Of a DNA stretch of 64,000 nucleotides, positions 1-8,380 are shown piece after piece. Position numbers and translations under genes: made by a program. A model generated the notes under the pieces. It was not told the DNA's origin. It worked only from the letters and a program-made list of their open reading frames with translations, and did not search any database. Numbering within the stretch: the stretch's first letter is position 1; every line of letters begins with the position of its first letter. Source of the stretch: Candidatus Brevundimonas phytovorans (lineage in GTDB: Bacteria; Pseudomonadota; Alphaproteobacteria; Caulobacterales; Caulobacteraceae); assembly GCA_029203145.1 (NCBI GenBank), contig CP119309.1, positions 3,125,001 to 3,189,000 on the forward strand, given 5' to 3'.

Positions 1-1250
1 TCGCCCAGATCGTCGCCCTGCGTCAGCAGCGCGCCAGGCTGCTGGGCTTCGCCAACCACGCCGAATGGCGCATGCAGGACACGATGGCCAAGACCCCGGC
101 CGCCGCGTCCGAGCTGATGCTGCGCGTCTGGGCCCCGGCCAAGGCCCGCGTGGCCGAAGAGGTCGCCGACATGAAGGCGATCGCCGGTTATGACATCGAG
201 CCCTGGGACTACCTCTACTTCGCCGAGAAGGTCCGCAAGGCCAAGTACGACCTCGATCAGAACGAGCTGAAGCCCTACTTCGAGCTGCACGCCGTCCGCG
301 CGGCGTCGTTCTACATGGCCGAGCGCCTCTACGGCTTTGTCTTCAAGCAACTGCCCAAGGGCACGGTCTCGACCTTCGAGCCGGACGTGACCACCTATGA
401 GGTCACCGACAAGGCCACCGGCAAGCTGATCGGCCTCTACTACGCCGACGACTTCGCCCGTCCGGGCAAGCGTTCGGGCGCCTGGATGACCACCTACCGG
501 TCCTTCTCGACCCTGACCGGCGCCAAGCCGATCCTGGCCTCGAACAACAACAACTTCGTCAAGGCCGAGGAAGGTCAGCCCCTGCTGATCTCGCTCGACG
601 ACGCCGAGACCCTGTTCCACGAGTTCGGCCACGCCCTGCACTACTTCTCGTCGGTGGTGACCTATCCGTCGTTCGGCAATACGCCACGCGACTTCGTGGA
701 ATATCCGTCGCAGGTGCACGAGCACTGGGTGTTGAGCCGCCCGATCCTCGACGGCTACATGAAGCACGTCGAGACCGGCCAGCCGATGCCGCAGGCGCTG
801 GTGGACAAGATCGAGGCCTCCTCGACCTTCAACCAGGGCTACGCCACGGTCAGCTACCTGTCGTCGGCCATCGTCGACATGGACCTGCACACCCAGGCCA
901 CGCCGCCGACCGACATCGACGCCTTCGAGAAGGCGTCGCTGGCGCGCATCGGCATGCCCAAGGAGATGGTGATGCGGCACCGTCTGCCGCAGTTCAACCA
1001 CCTCTTCACCTCGGACGCCTACTCGGCCGGCTACTACTCTTACCTCTGGTCGGAGACGATGGACGCCGACACCTGGGCCTACTTCGAAGAGTCGGGCGAC
1101 GTCTTCAACCCGGACATCGCTGGTCGCTTCAAGTCGATCATGCTGGCGCCGGGCAACACCACGGACCGCGGCGACGCCTATCGCCAGTTCCGCGGCCGCA
1201 ACCCCGACGTGGCGGCCCTGCTCAAGGTGCGCGGCTTCCCGACTTCCTGA
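1..1250 (+). CDS. dcp: M3 family zinc oligopeptidase (Dcp/OpdA type), 5' end cut off
   Basis: This is the C-terminal part of an M3 (thimet/oligopeptidase A) metallopeptidase. The reading frame is open from base 3, and the residues before the first internal Met (LRQQRARLLGF) already match the family, so the gene starts left of the window. The zinc motif HEFGH is at bases 618-632 with the usual downstream ALHYFSS. A long helical C-terminal lobe follows, with the YSAGYYSYLWSE substrate-binding segment near 1020. Enzymes of this family degrade short peptides in the cytoplasm or periplasm. Dcp and OpdA cannot be separated without the N-terminal half. A hairpin terminator follows. The family is certain; the subfamily name is likely. 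Confidence 0.93.
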   Translation, partial: AQIVALRQQRARLLGFANHAEWRMQDTMAKTPAAASELMLRVWAPAKARVAEEVADMKAIAGYDIEPWDYLYFAEKVRKAKYDLDQNELKPYFELHAVRAASFYMAERLYGFVFKQLPKGTVSTFEPDVTTYEVTDKATGKLIGLYYADDFARPGKRSGAWMTTYRSFSTLTGAKPILASNNNNFVKAEEGQPLLISLDDAETLFHEFGHALHYFSSVVTYPSFGNTPRDFVEYPSQVHEHWVLSRPILDGYMKHVETGQPMPQALVDKIEASSTFNQGYATVSYLSSAIVDMDLHTQATPPTDIDAFEKASLARIGMPKEMVMRHRLPQFNHLFTSDAYSAGYYSYLWSETMDADTWAYFEESGDVFNPDIAGRFKSIMLAPGNTTDRGDAYRQFRGRNPDVAALLKVRGFPTS

Positions 1251-1305
1251 GTGGGCCTACCGTCCTTCGGGCTACTTGAGGCCCGTTGGCGCTAGCCGTG
1301 ACAAG

Positions 1306-1334
1306 GCCCGGTGGAGCAATCCGCCGGGCTTTTT
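1306..1334 (+). terminator. Rho-independent terminator after the M3 peptidase
   Basis: A stem GCCCGGTGG / CCGCCGGGC with one G-T pair and a loop of about seven bases is followed directly by TTTTT. It sits 55 bases after the peptidase stop codon. Confidence 0.75.
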
Positions 1335-1349
1335 CATGGCCCTATCTCT

Positions 1350-1443
1350 CCGCACATCCCGGCGGACGCCGGCATCCAGTGCTTTGGCTTCAAGTTGCGG
1401 CGGCGGAGGCCTCGCAGGACCCCGGCGTCCGCCAGGGTGAGCG
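1350..1443. repeat. Dispersed inverted repeat, copy 1 of 3 (CTTTGGCTTC family)
   Basis: The arms CCGCACATCCCGGCGGACGCC and its approximate reverse complement (ending GGGTGAGCGG) flank a middle that begins ATCCAGTGCTTTGGCTTCAAG. The same core and arm pattern recurs at 10628-10725 and 12071-12186. This copy lies between the M3 peptidase terminator and corA, so it may form part of the corA leader. Confidence 0.75.
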
Positions 1444-1516
1444 GGAAAGGTTCGTTCTGTTTTTCGGCGAGGTGGCGTAAGCCTTGGCTTTGGCTAGCAA
1501 GAATGAGGTTCCCCGC

Positions 1517-2482
1517 ATGAGCGTCGTCGCCTCCTATATCTACAAGGACGGCCAGCGGGTTCGCGAGGCGCCGCTGACCGACGAGGGGCTGCGGCTCAAG
1601 CCGGGCGAATACCTCTGGATCGGCCTGTACGAGCCGACAAGCGAGGAGTTCGAGGCCCTGGTGCGGCGCTTTCATCTGCACCCGCTCGCGGTCGAGGACG
1701 CGCTGGCGGCGCATCAGATGCCCAAGATCGAGGTCTATGGCGGCGAGCTCTTCATCGTCGCCCGCACGGCGCAAAAGGCCGACGACGCCATCTGGTACGG
1801 CGAGACGCACGTCTTCGTCGGGCCGCGCTATGTCATCACCATCCGCCACGGCTCGGCCCGCGCCCATACCCAGCTGCGCGCCCAGCTGGAGGCCTCGCCG
1901 CTGCAGTTGAAGCACGGCGCCGACTTCATCCTGCACGGGGTGCTGGACTTCATCGTCGACGCCTATGTGCCCATCGTCGACGACATCGAGGACAGCGTGC
2001 TGGAGATGGAGCAGCGGGCGCTGGACAGCTTCCTGTCGCGCGCCGACCTCAAGCGTCTGTTCCAGCTGCGCCGCGAGTTGCTGAAGTTCAGCCGCGTCCT
2101 CGGCCCGATGGAGGAGGTGGCCAACAAGCTGCAGTCGCTGGACCTGCCCTGCATCGACCGCGAGGTGCGACCCTATTTCCGCGACGTGGCCGACCATGTG
2201 CGGCGCGTCTCGAGCCGAGCGGCGAGCTTGCGCGACATCCTGTCGTCGGTGTTCGAAGTGTCCAACCTGCTGGAGCAGCAGCGTCAGGGCGTCATCACCC
2301 GCAAGCTGGCCGCCTGGGCCGCCATCCTGGCGACCCCGACGGCGGTCGCCGGCATCTACGGCATGAATTTCGAATACATGCCGGAGCTGCGCTGGGTCTA
2401 TGGCTACCCCATGGTCATGGGGTTGATCGCCACCATCTGCCTCGGCCTCTACATTACGTTCAAGCGGATCAAGTGGCTGTAA
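1517..2482 (+). CDS. corA: CorA-family divalent metal ion transporter
   Basis: A 321-residue CorA/MIT protein that moves Mg2+ (possibly Co2+ or Ni2+) across the inner membrane as a pentamer. It has a soluble N-terminal domain of about 255 residues, then two C-terminal membrane helices joined by the signature YGMN loop (GMN at residues 282-284) and a short basic cytoplasmic tail (FKRIKW). The ATG at 1517 was chosen over an upstream in-frame TTG at 1484 because it has a GAGG ribosome site at normal spacing and gives the usual N-terminus. The stop abuts the stop of the convergent ppc gene. Transporters for Zn2+ efflux share this fold, so the exact metal is not settled. Confidence 0.93.
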   Translation: MSVVASYIYKDGQRVREAPLTDEGLRLKPGEYLWIGLYEPTSEEFEALVRRFHLHPLAVEDALAAHQMPKIEVYGGELFIVARTAQKADDAIWYGETHVFVGPRYVITIRHGSARAHTQLRAQLEASPLQLKHGADFILHGVLDFIVDAYVPIVDDIEDSVLEMEQRALDSFLSRADLKRLFQLRRELLKFSRVLGPMEEVANKLQSLDLPCIDREVRPYFRDVADHVRRVSSRAASLRDILSSVFEVSNLLEQQRQGVITRKLAAWAAILATPTAVAGIYGMNFEYMPELRWVYGYPMVMGLIATICLGLYITFKRIKWL

Positions 2483-5179
2483 TCAGCCGCTGTTTCTGAG
2501 GCCCGCCGCCACGCCGTTGATGGCCAGAAGGATGCCGTTCCTGACGCGCGGGTCGTCGTCGCCCGCCCGTCTGCGACGGATCAGCTCGATCTGCACATGG
2601 TTCAGCGGTTCGACATAGGGCATCCGCTGGCGGATCAGGCGGTCCAGCTGGGGCTGGCCGCCCAGCAGGTCGTCGTGGCCGGTGATGGACAGGACGGCGT
2701 CGCGGGTCCGGTCCCACTCCGCACGAATGGCGCCATAGATGCGCTCGGCCAGGGCCGCGTCGGGGACCAGCCCGGCGTAGCGCCGGGCGATGGCCATGTC
2801 GGCCTTGGCCATCACCATCTCCATGTTCTGGACCACGGTGCGGAAGAAGGGCCAGGCGGCGGCCATGTCGCGCAGTTCGTCCGGGTCCTCGCCCTGGACC
2901 GCCGAGCCGAAGCCGAACCAGCCGGGCAGCATGACCCGCGACTGCGACCAGCTGAACACCCAGGGAATGGCGCGCAGGTCCTCGATGGCGGGCGAGGCGG
3001 TGCGGCTGGCCGGGCGCGAGCCGATCTTCAGATCGGCGATCTCGGCGATGGGGGTGGCGGCGCGGAAATAGTCCACGAAGCCCGGCGTCTCATAGACCAG
3101 GGCGCGATAGGATTTCATCGAGGCCGCCGACAGGCGCGCCGCCGTGGCCCCGTGCTCGGCGCTGTAGCCGCCGTCCGTCTGCGGCCCCAGCGAGGCCAGC
3201 AGGGTCCCGCAGGTCAGGGCGTCGAGATTGCGTTGCGCCACCTCGGGCTCGCCGTACTTGTTGGCGATGACCTCGCCCTGTTCGGTGACGCGGATGCGGC
3301 CCGCGACCGTCCTCGCCGGCTGGCCCAGCACCGCCGAGAAGCTGGAGCCGCCGCCGCGCCCCACGGCGCCGCCGCGACCGTGGAACAGTTGCAGACGCAC
3401 GCCCGCCGCGCGGGTCACGTCCAGCAGGGCGCGCGAGGCCTCGTGCAGTTCCCAGCCCGAGGTCAGATAGGAGCCGTCCTTGTTCGAGTCCGAGTAGCCG
3501 ATCATGACCTCCTGCACCCCCCGCGCGGTCGCCACGGCGCGGGCGGACGGCTCGGCCAGCACCCGTTCCAGCGTGGGCTGCGAGGCGCGCAGGTCGTCGA
3601 TGGTTTCGAACAGGGGGGCGGCCTGGATGGGGCAGGCCGCGGGGTCCGCGGGGTCGTAGAGGCCGACCTCCTTGAGCAGCAGATAGACCTCCAGCATATC
3701 CGAGGCCGCGTCGGTCTTGGACACGATATGGGTGCGGATGGCCTGGGGGCCGAAGGCGGACAGGGCCTGGGCCGCCGCCTGCAGGATGGCGCGCTCCTTC
3801 AGGGTTTCGGGCGCATAATCGGCATAGGGCGAGAACAGCGGGCGCGGGTTGGCCAGCTCGCACGCCAGCAGGGTCAGCCGGGCCTCTTCGTCCAGCGCCG
3901 CGTAGTCGGGGCAGACGCCAGCGACCTTCAGCAGGTCGGCCACGATCCGCTCATGCACATCGGAGTTCTGGCGCATATCCAGCGTCGCCATGTGGAAGCC
4001 GAAGACATCCGCCGCCGTGATCAGCCGCGCCAGCCGGTCGTCGGCGAAGACGGCGCCGTGGGTGCGGATCAGGCTGTCGTGCAGCACGGCCAGGTCGGCG
4101 CGGAAGGCGTCGGGACCGTCATAGGCCGGGGCCTCGAACTGGGCGGGCAGGGGGGCGGGGCCGCCGGTCAGGGCCGCATGGGTCGCCGACAGACGGGCGT
4201 AGATCTGGCTCAGCGCCCGTCGATAGGGCTCGTCCGCGCGCTGGATCGAGGCGTCGCCGGACGTCGCCGCCAGGGCCGCCAGTTCGGGGGTCACGGTGGT
4301 CAGGTCAGCGGACAGGCTGAGCTCTTCACCGAGCGCGTTCACCTCTTCCAGATAGAAGCGCAGCACCGCGCGCGACTGGGTGCGGAAGGCGGCGCTCATC
4401 ACGGCGGCGTCGACATTGGGATTGCCGTCGCGGTCGCCGCCGACCCAGGTGCCGATGCGCAGGAAGGGCGGCAGGTCGGGCGCGTCCAGGAGCGTTCGCC
4501 ACTCAGCCAGCTGGGCCGGGGCGACGTGCAGGAAGATGCGTTGCAGCCAGTCGGTGACGGTGTTGATCTCGTCCTGCACCACCAGGCCTGAGGCCCGCGT
4601 CAGGCGCGTGGCCCACAGGATGACGATCTGACGCCGCAGAGCCGCCTTCAGCGTCGTCGGTGAACAGGCGATCCCGTCACGGTCGCAGCCGTCCAGCAGG
4701 GCGCCGACCGCGGCGATGCGGTCGATGACGCTCTTCCTTCGCACCTCGGACGGGTGGGCGGTCAGGACTGGCGAGATCAGGGCGGTGGACAGCAGGTCGC
4801 GCACCGCCGCCCGGTCCACGCCCGCCGCCTCCAGCCGCTTCAGCGCGCCTTCGGGCGTGTCGGCCCGTTCGCCGGCGACGGCCTGTTCGCGGGCGCGGCG
4901 CTTGCCCGCGCGGTCCTCGGCGACATTGGCCAGCAGCGAGAAGGCGGCGAAGCCGTGAGTCAGGCCGATGGCCTGATCCAGCGACAGGTCCTTGAGCAGG
5001 GCCTCCAACTGCGAGGCGTCGTGCGAGGCCGGGTCGCGGTGATAGGCCACCGAGGCCTGACGCACGGCTTCGATGCGGTCGTAGAGTTCCTGACCGCCCT
5101 CGTCGCGGATCACCTCGCCGAGCAGGGCGCCTAGCAGGCGAACCTCATCGCGTAAGGCGTCGTCGGCGGCCTGGATCAT
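2483..5179 (-). CDS. ppc: Phosphoenolpyruvate carboxylase
   Basis: An 898-residue PEP carboxylase that adds bicarbonate to PEP to make oxaloacetate and so refills the TCA cycle. Family motifs occur in order: LTAHPSE with the catalytic His, GGDRDGNPNV, the second-His segment FHGRGGAVGRGGG, the GYSDSNKDG loop, and the conserved C-terminal tail ending RNSG. The ATG at 5179 has GAAGGA upstream and gives the normal family length; the frame stays open to 5332, but those residues do not look conserved. It is transcribed convergently with corA. A very long open frame on the opposite strand (2597-4591) is a composition artefact of this gene. Confidence 0.97.
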   Translation of the reverse strand: MIQAADDALRDEVRLLGALLGEVIRDEGGQELYDRIEAVRQASVAYHRDPASHDASQLEALLKDLSLDQAIGLTHGFAAFSLLANVAEDRAGKRRAREQAVAGERADTPEGALKRLEAAGVDRAAVRDLLSTALISPVLTAHPSEVRRKSVIDRIAAVGALLDGCDRDGIACSPTTLKAALRRQIVILWATRLTRASGLVVQDEINTVTDWLQRIFLHVAPAQLAEWRTLLDAPDLPPFLRIGTWVGGDRDGNPNVDAAVMSAAFRTQSRAVLRFYLEEVNALGEELSLSADLTTVTPELAALAATSGDASIQRADEPYRRALSQIYARLSATHAALTGGPAPLPAQFEAPAYDGPDAFRADLAVLHDSLIRTHGAVFADDRLARLITAADVFGFHMATLDMRQNSDVHERIVADLLKVAGVCPDYAALDEEARLTLLACELANPRPLFSPYADYAPETLKERAILQAAAQALSAFGPQAIRTHIVSKTDAASDMLEVYLLLKEVGLYDPADPAACPIQAAPLFETIDDLRASQPTLERVLAEPSARAVATARGVQEVMIGYSDSNKDGSYLTSGWELHEASRALLDVTRAAGVRLQLFHGRGGAVGRGGGSSFSAVLGQPARTVAGRIRVTEQGEVIANKYGEPEVAQRNLDALTCGTLLASLGPQTDGGYSAEHGATAARLSAASMKSYRALVYETPGFVDYFRAATPIAEIADLKIGSRPASRTASPAIEDLRAIPWVFSWSQSRVMLPGWFGFGSAVQGEDPDELRDMAAAWPFFRTVVQNMEMVMAKADMAIARRYAGLVPDAALAERIYGAIRAEWDRTRDAVLSITGHDDLLGGQPQLDRLIRQRMPYVEPLNHVQIELIRRRRAGDDDPRVRNGILLAINGVAAGLRNSG

Positions 5180-5394
5180 CGCATTGTCCTTCAGCGGGGA
5201 GGCTGGAAGCGGAACCGTATCAGTGGAATCCGAGCCGCCTAGTCCCATGGTCAACGCTGAAACCCTTTGTGTGGTTTTGGGAGGCGTGCCGCAGAGTCGA
5301 CATTTGCTGGCGAATGCTCCATAAGCCGCCACTTCCGGCGCAATTGAACCTGCGCCTCCTCCGGTACGACAGCTTTCTTGGTCGTGCTACCGCG

Positions 5395-5516
5395 CTGAGC
5401 GCTACTTGAGCACAGCCCATTCGGGCTCAAGTAGGCCGACCGGCCGATAGCCCCAAAAGGAAAGAACGAGCCCGGCGAGGACCCTCTGCCGACGTGATCG
5501 TCGCCAGAGGCCTTTT
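5395..5516 (+). ncRNA. Candidate structured RNA upstream of ffh
   Basis: The 375 bases between ppc and ffh contain no convincing gene. Two hairpins stand out. The first is CTACTTGAG (5402-5410) pairing with CTCAAGTAG (5426-5434). The second is a 12-bp stem with one mismatch, CCTCTGCCGACG / CGTCGCCAGAGG (5483-5510), with a four-base loop followed by CCTTTTCT, as in an intrinsic terminator. A terminator 40 bases before ffh implies that something short ends there: a small RNA of about 120 nt or an attenuated ffh leader. From memory, rhizobia carry an sRNA family near ffh; homology was not tested. It does not resemble the 4.5S SRP RNA tetraloop domain. Confidence 0.45.
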
Positions 5517-5554
5517 CTCTATGGGGGACAGGGTTCGCGCATGAAAGGTTTTGA

Positions 5555-7102
5555 ATGTTCGAGGCTCTGAACGAGCGACTGACAGGCGTATTCGACCGGA
5601 TCACCGGCCGCGGCGCCCTGTCCGAAAAGGATGTCGAGGAAGCGCTGCGCGAAGTCCGCGTCGCCCTGCTCGAGGCCGACGTCGCCCTGCCGGTGGTCAA
5701 GGACTTCATCAGCCGCGCCAAGGAACAGGCGACGGGCGAAGAGGTCATCCGTTCGGTCAAGCCGGCCGATCAGGTGGTCAAGATCGTCTATGACGGTCTG
5801 GTCGAGATGCTGGGCGGCGAAGAGCCGACCCCGATCAACATCAATGCGACGCCGCCCGCCGTGATCCTGATGGCCGGCCTGCAGGGCTCGGGCAAGACCA
5901 CGACCTCGGCCAAGCTGGCCCTGCGCCTGACCAAGTTCGACAAGAAGAAGGTTATGATGGCCTCGCTGGACACGCGTCGTCCGGCGGCCATGGAGCAGCT
6001 GGCGACCCTGGGTCAGCAGATCGAGGTCGCGACCCTGCCCATCGTGGCGGGCCAGTCGGCGGTCGAGATCGCCAGGCGCGCGCTGCAATCCGCCAAGCTC
6101 CAGGGCTTCGACGTCCTGATCCTCGACACCGCCGGCCGCATCACGCTGGACGAGGCCCTGATGGCCGAGGTGGCCGAGGTCGCTCGCGTCGCCAATCCGG
6201 TCGAGACCCTGCTGGTCGCCGACAGCCTGACGGGTCAGGACGCGGTCCGCACCGCGGCCGCCTTCCACGAACGCCTGCCCCTGACCGGCCTGGTGCTGAC
6301 CCGCGCCGACGGCGACGGTCGCGGCGGCGCCATGCTGTCGATGCGCGCCGTCACCGGCCTGCCGATCAAGTATCTGGGCGCCGGTGAAAAGGTCGACGCC
6401 CTCGACGTCTTCGACGCCCGCCGCGTCGCTGGCCGCATCCTGGGTCAGGGCGATATCGTCGCCCTGGTCGAAAAGGCTGCGGGCGAGCTGGACCAGGCCA
6501 AGGCCGAGAAGATGGCCCGCAAGCTGGCCAAGGGTCAGTTTGATCTGGACGATCTGGCCGCCCAGCTGCAGCAGATGAAGAAGATGGGCGGGCTTCAGGG
6601 CATCATGGGCATGCTGCCCGGCGTGGCCAAGCTGAAGGCTCAGATGGCCGACAGCAACGTCAACGACAAGATGATCGCCCGTCAGGAAGCCATCATCAGC
6701 TCCATGACCAAGGCCGAGCGCAAGAAGCCCGACCTGCTCAACGCCAGCCGCAAGAAGCGCGTCGCCGCCGGCGCCGGCGTCGAGGTTCAGGACATCAACC
6801 GCCTGCTGAAACAGCACCGGCAGATGGCCGACATGGTCAAGTCCCTGTCCAAGGGCGGCGGCAAGAACCTGCAGAAGATGGCCGCCATGATGGGCGGTCT
6901 CGGCGGGGGCGGCGGCGGCATGCCCGGTCTCCCCGGCATGGGCGGCCCCGACATGGCCCGCCTCAAGGCTCTGGGCGGCGGCAAGATGGCCGAACCCAGC
7001 GCCGACGACATGAAAGCCATTCAGGACCGGCTCGCCGGACTGGGCGGCGGACAACTTCCGGGGGGCCTTCCGGGTCTGCCGGGCTTCCCGAAAAAGAACT
7101 GA
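5555..7102 (+). CDS. ffh: Signal recognition particle protein Ffh
   Basis: A 515-residue SRP54 GTPase that binds signal sequences of nascent membrane proteins together with 4.5S RNA and hands them to FtsY. An N-terminal helical bundle (1-90) is followed by the G domain with the P-loop GLQGSGKTT (108-116), DTAGR (191-195) and TRADGDGRGGA in place of the more usual TKxDGDARGGA. The methionine-rich M domain ends in a flexible Gly/Met/Pro-rich tail from about residue 450. AAAGG precedes the ATG by about eight bases. It starts an ffh-rpsP-rimM series on one strand, an order common in alphaproteobacteria. Confidence 0.98.
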   Translation: MFEALNERLTGVFDRITGRGALSEKDVEEALREVRVALLEADVALPVVKDFISRAKEQATGEEVIRSVKPADQVVKIVYDGLVEMLGGEEPTPININATPPAVILMAGLQGSGKTTTSAKLALRLTKFDKKKVMMASLDTRRPAAMEQLATLGQQIEVATLPIVAGQSAVEIARRALQSAKLQGFDVLILDTAGRITLDEALMAEVAEVARVANPVETLLVADSLTGQDAVRTAAAFHERLPLTGLVLTRADGDGRGGAMLSMRAVTGLPIKYLGAGEKVDALDVFDARRVAGRILGQGDIVALVEKAAGELDQAKAEKMARKLAKGQFDLDDLAAQLQQMKKMGGLQGIMGMLPGVAKLKAQMADSNVNDKMIARQEAIISSMTKAERKKPDLLNASRKKRVAAGAGVEVQDINRLLKQHRQMADMVKSLSKGGGKNLQKMAAMMGGLGGGGGGMPGLPGMGGPDMARLKALGGGKMAEPSADDMKAIQDRLAGLGGGQLPGGLPGLPGFPKKN

Positions 7103-7129
7103 TTTCGATTTTCTAGAAAGAGACTGAAA

Positions 7130-7660
7130 ATGCTGAAGATTCGTCTGGCCCGCGGTGGCGCCAAGAAGCGCCCCTACTACTACATCGTCGTTGCTGACAG
7201 CCACGCTCCCCGCGACGGCAAGTTCATCGAGCGCGTCGGCAGCTACAACCCGATGCTGCCCAAGGACAGCGCCCAGCCGCGCGTCACCCTGAAGGCCGAC
7301 CGCATCTCGGAATGGCTGGCCAAGGGCGCCCAGCCGACCGACCGCGTCGCGCGCTTCATCAGCCAGTCGCAAGACGAAGCTCTGGTCGGCAAGGTCGCCT
7401 GGACCCAGTCGAACAACCCGAACAAGGGCGCGCCGGGCAAGAAGGCCCAGGAACGCGCCGCCGAGCGCGCTCAGCGCGAAGCCGACCGTCTGGAAGCCGA
7501 AGCCGCCGCCAAGGTCGAAGCTGCCGAAGCCGCCGCTCGCGCCAAGGAAGAAGCTGCTGCTGCCGCTGAAGCCGCCAAGAACGCTCCGGCTGTCGAAGAA
7601 GCTCCGGTTGAAGCCGCTGCTGAAGAAGCTCCGGCCGCTGAAGAAAACGCCGAGGGCTAA
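7130..7660 (+). CDS. rpsP: 30S ribosomal protein S16 with extended C-terminus
   Basis: Residues 1 to about 90 are a standard S16 (MLKIRLARGGAKKRPYYYIV, then the FIERVGSYNP segment), which helps assemble the 30S subunit. The protein then continues to 176 residues with a low-complexity tail, first basic (about 100-125) and then almost entirely Ala and Glu with Val and Pro. Bacterial S16 is usually 80-90 residues; alphaproteobacterial versions are often longer, but this tail roughly doubles the protein. It lies 27 bases after ffh and is followed by a terminator before rimM. Confidence 0.97.
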   Translation: MLKIRLARGGAKKRPYYYIVVADSHAPRDGKFIERVGSYNPMLPKDSAQPRVTLKADRISEWLAKGAQPTDRVARFISQSQDEALVGKVAWTQSNNPNKGAPGKKAQERAAERAQREADRLEAEAAAKVEAAEAAARAKEEAAAAAEAAKNAPAVEEAPVEAAAEEAPAAEENAEG

Positions 7661-7700
7661 ACCCTTCGGCTTCCCGGTTCCGACCGGGATGCGGAAATGG

Positions 7701-7731
7701 AAAGCAGCGTCCGATTCCGGGCGCTGCTTTT
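7701..7731 (+). terminator. Terminator-like hairpin between rpsP and rimM
   Basis: AGCAGCG (7703-7709) pairs with CGCTGCT (7722-7728), followed by TTTTC. It lies 40 bases after the rpsP stop, within the rpsP-rimM gap, so it probably lowers rimM expression relative to rpsP rather than ending the operon fully. Confidence 0.65.
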
Positions 7732-7771
7732 CTGCTATCTGGCCCTTGGAACTGCGAAACGGAGCCTGTCG

Positions 7772-8299
7772 ATGAGCGACGAAAACAAGATGATCCTCGT
7801 CGCCCAGATCGGCGGCGCCTTCGGCGTGAAGGGCGAGGTGCGTATCACCGCCTTCACCGCCGACCCCATGGCCCTGATGACCTATCAGCCCCTGCTGAAG
7901 GCCGACGGCACGCCCGCCCTGACCCTGATCTCGGCGCGGCCTGACAAGGCGGGCGTGGTGGCCAGGGTCAAGGAGATCGCCACCAAGGAACAGGCCGACG
8001 TCCTGCGCGGCCAGAAGCTGTTCGTGCCGCGCGACCGCCTGCCCGAGCCCGAGGACGACGAGTTCTACCTGACCGATCTGGTGGGTCTCGAAGCGCGCGA
8101 CCTCGACGATACGGCGGTCGGCACGGTCAAGTCGGTGCAGAATTTCGGCGCCTCCGACATGCTGGAGATCGCGCCCAAGGAGGGCGGTCCGACCTGGTAT
8201 CTGCCCTTCACCCGCGAGGCGGCGCCGGACCTGCGCATCGCCGAGGGCTGGCTGCGTATCGTGCGTCCGACCGAGGTGGACGAGCGCGACGAGACCTGA
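7772..8299 (+). CDS. rimM: Ribosome maturation factor RimM
   Basis: A 175-residue RimM that binds S19 and assists maturation of the 30S head. The N-terminal RimM barrel carries the characteristic ILVAQIGGAFGVKGEVRI region (first 16S-interacting strand), and a PRC-barrel begins near residue 95 (DEFYLTDLVGLEA). The ATG at 7772 has GGAG seven bases upstream; the frame is open to 7697 but that part overlaps the terminator hairpin. TrmD and L19 genes usually follow rimM; here a glutathione transferase follows instead. Confidence 0.96.
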   Translation: MSDENKMILVAQIGGAFGVKGEVRITAFTADPMALMTYQPLLKADGTPALTLISARPDKAGVVARVKEIATKEQADVLRGQKLFVPRDRLPEPEDDEFYLTDLVGLEARDLDDTAVGTVKSVQNFGASDMLEIAPKEGGPTWYLPFTREAAPDLRIAEGWLRIVRPTEVDERDET

Positions 8300-8380
8300 T
8301 CGACCGCCACTGGAACGGTGGCTATTGCGGCGGGCGGTCAGGCTTCCAACATGGGAGGTTCAACCTGCCCGGAGCGCCCC

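Noticed and set aside
2597..4591. 664-codon open frame on the plus strand opposite ppc
   Set aside because: Gly/Gln/Arg/Ala-rich translation without any domain, exactly antisense to a complete ppc; typical of high-GC DNA.
5180..5394. Small frames between ppc and ffh as possible genes
   Set aside because: Short, without ribosome sites or recognisable sequence, and partly overlapping structured DNA.
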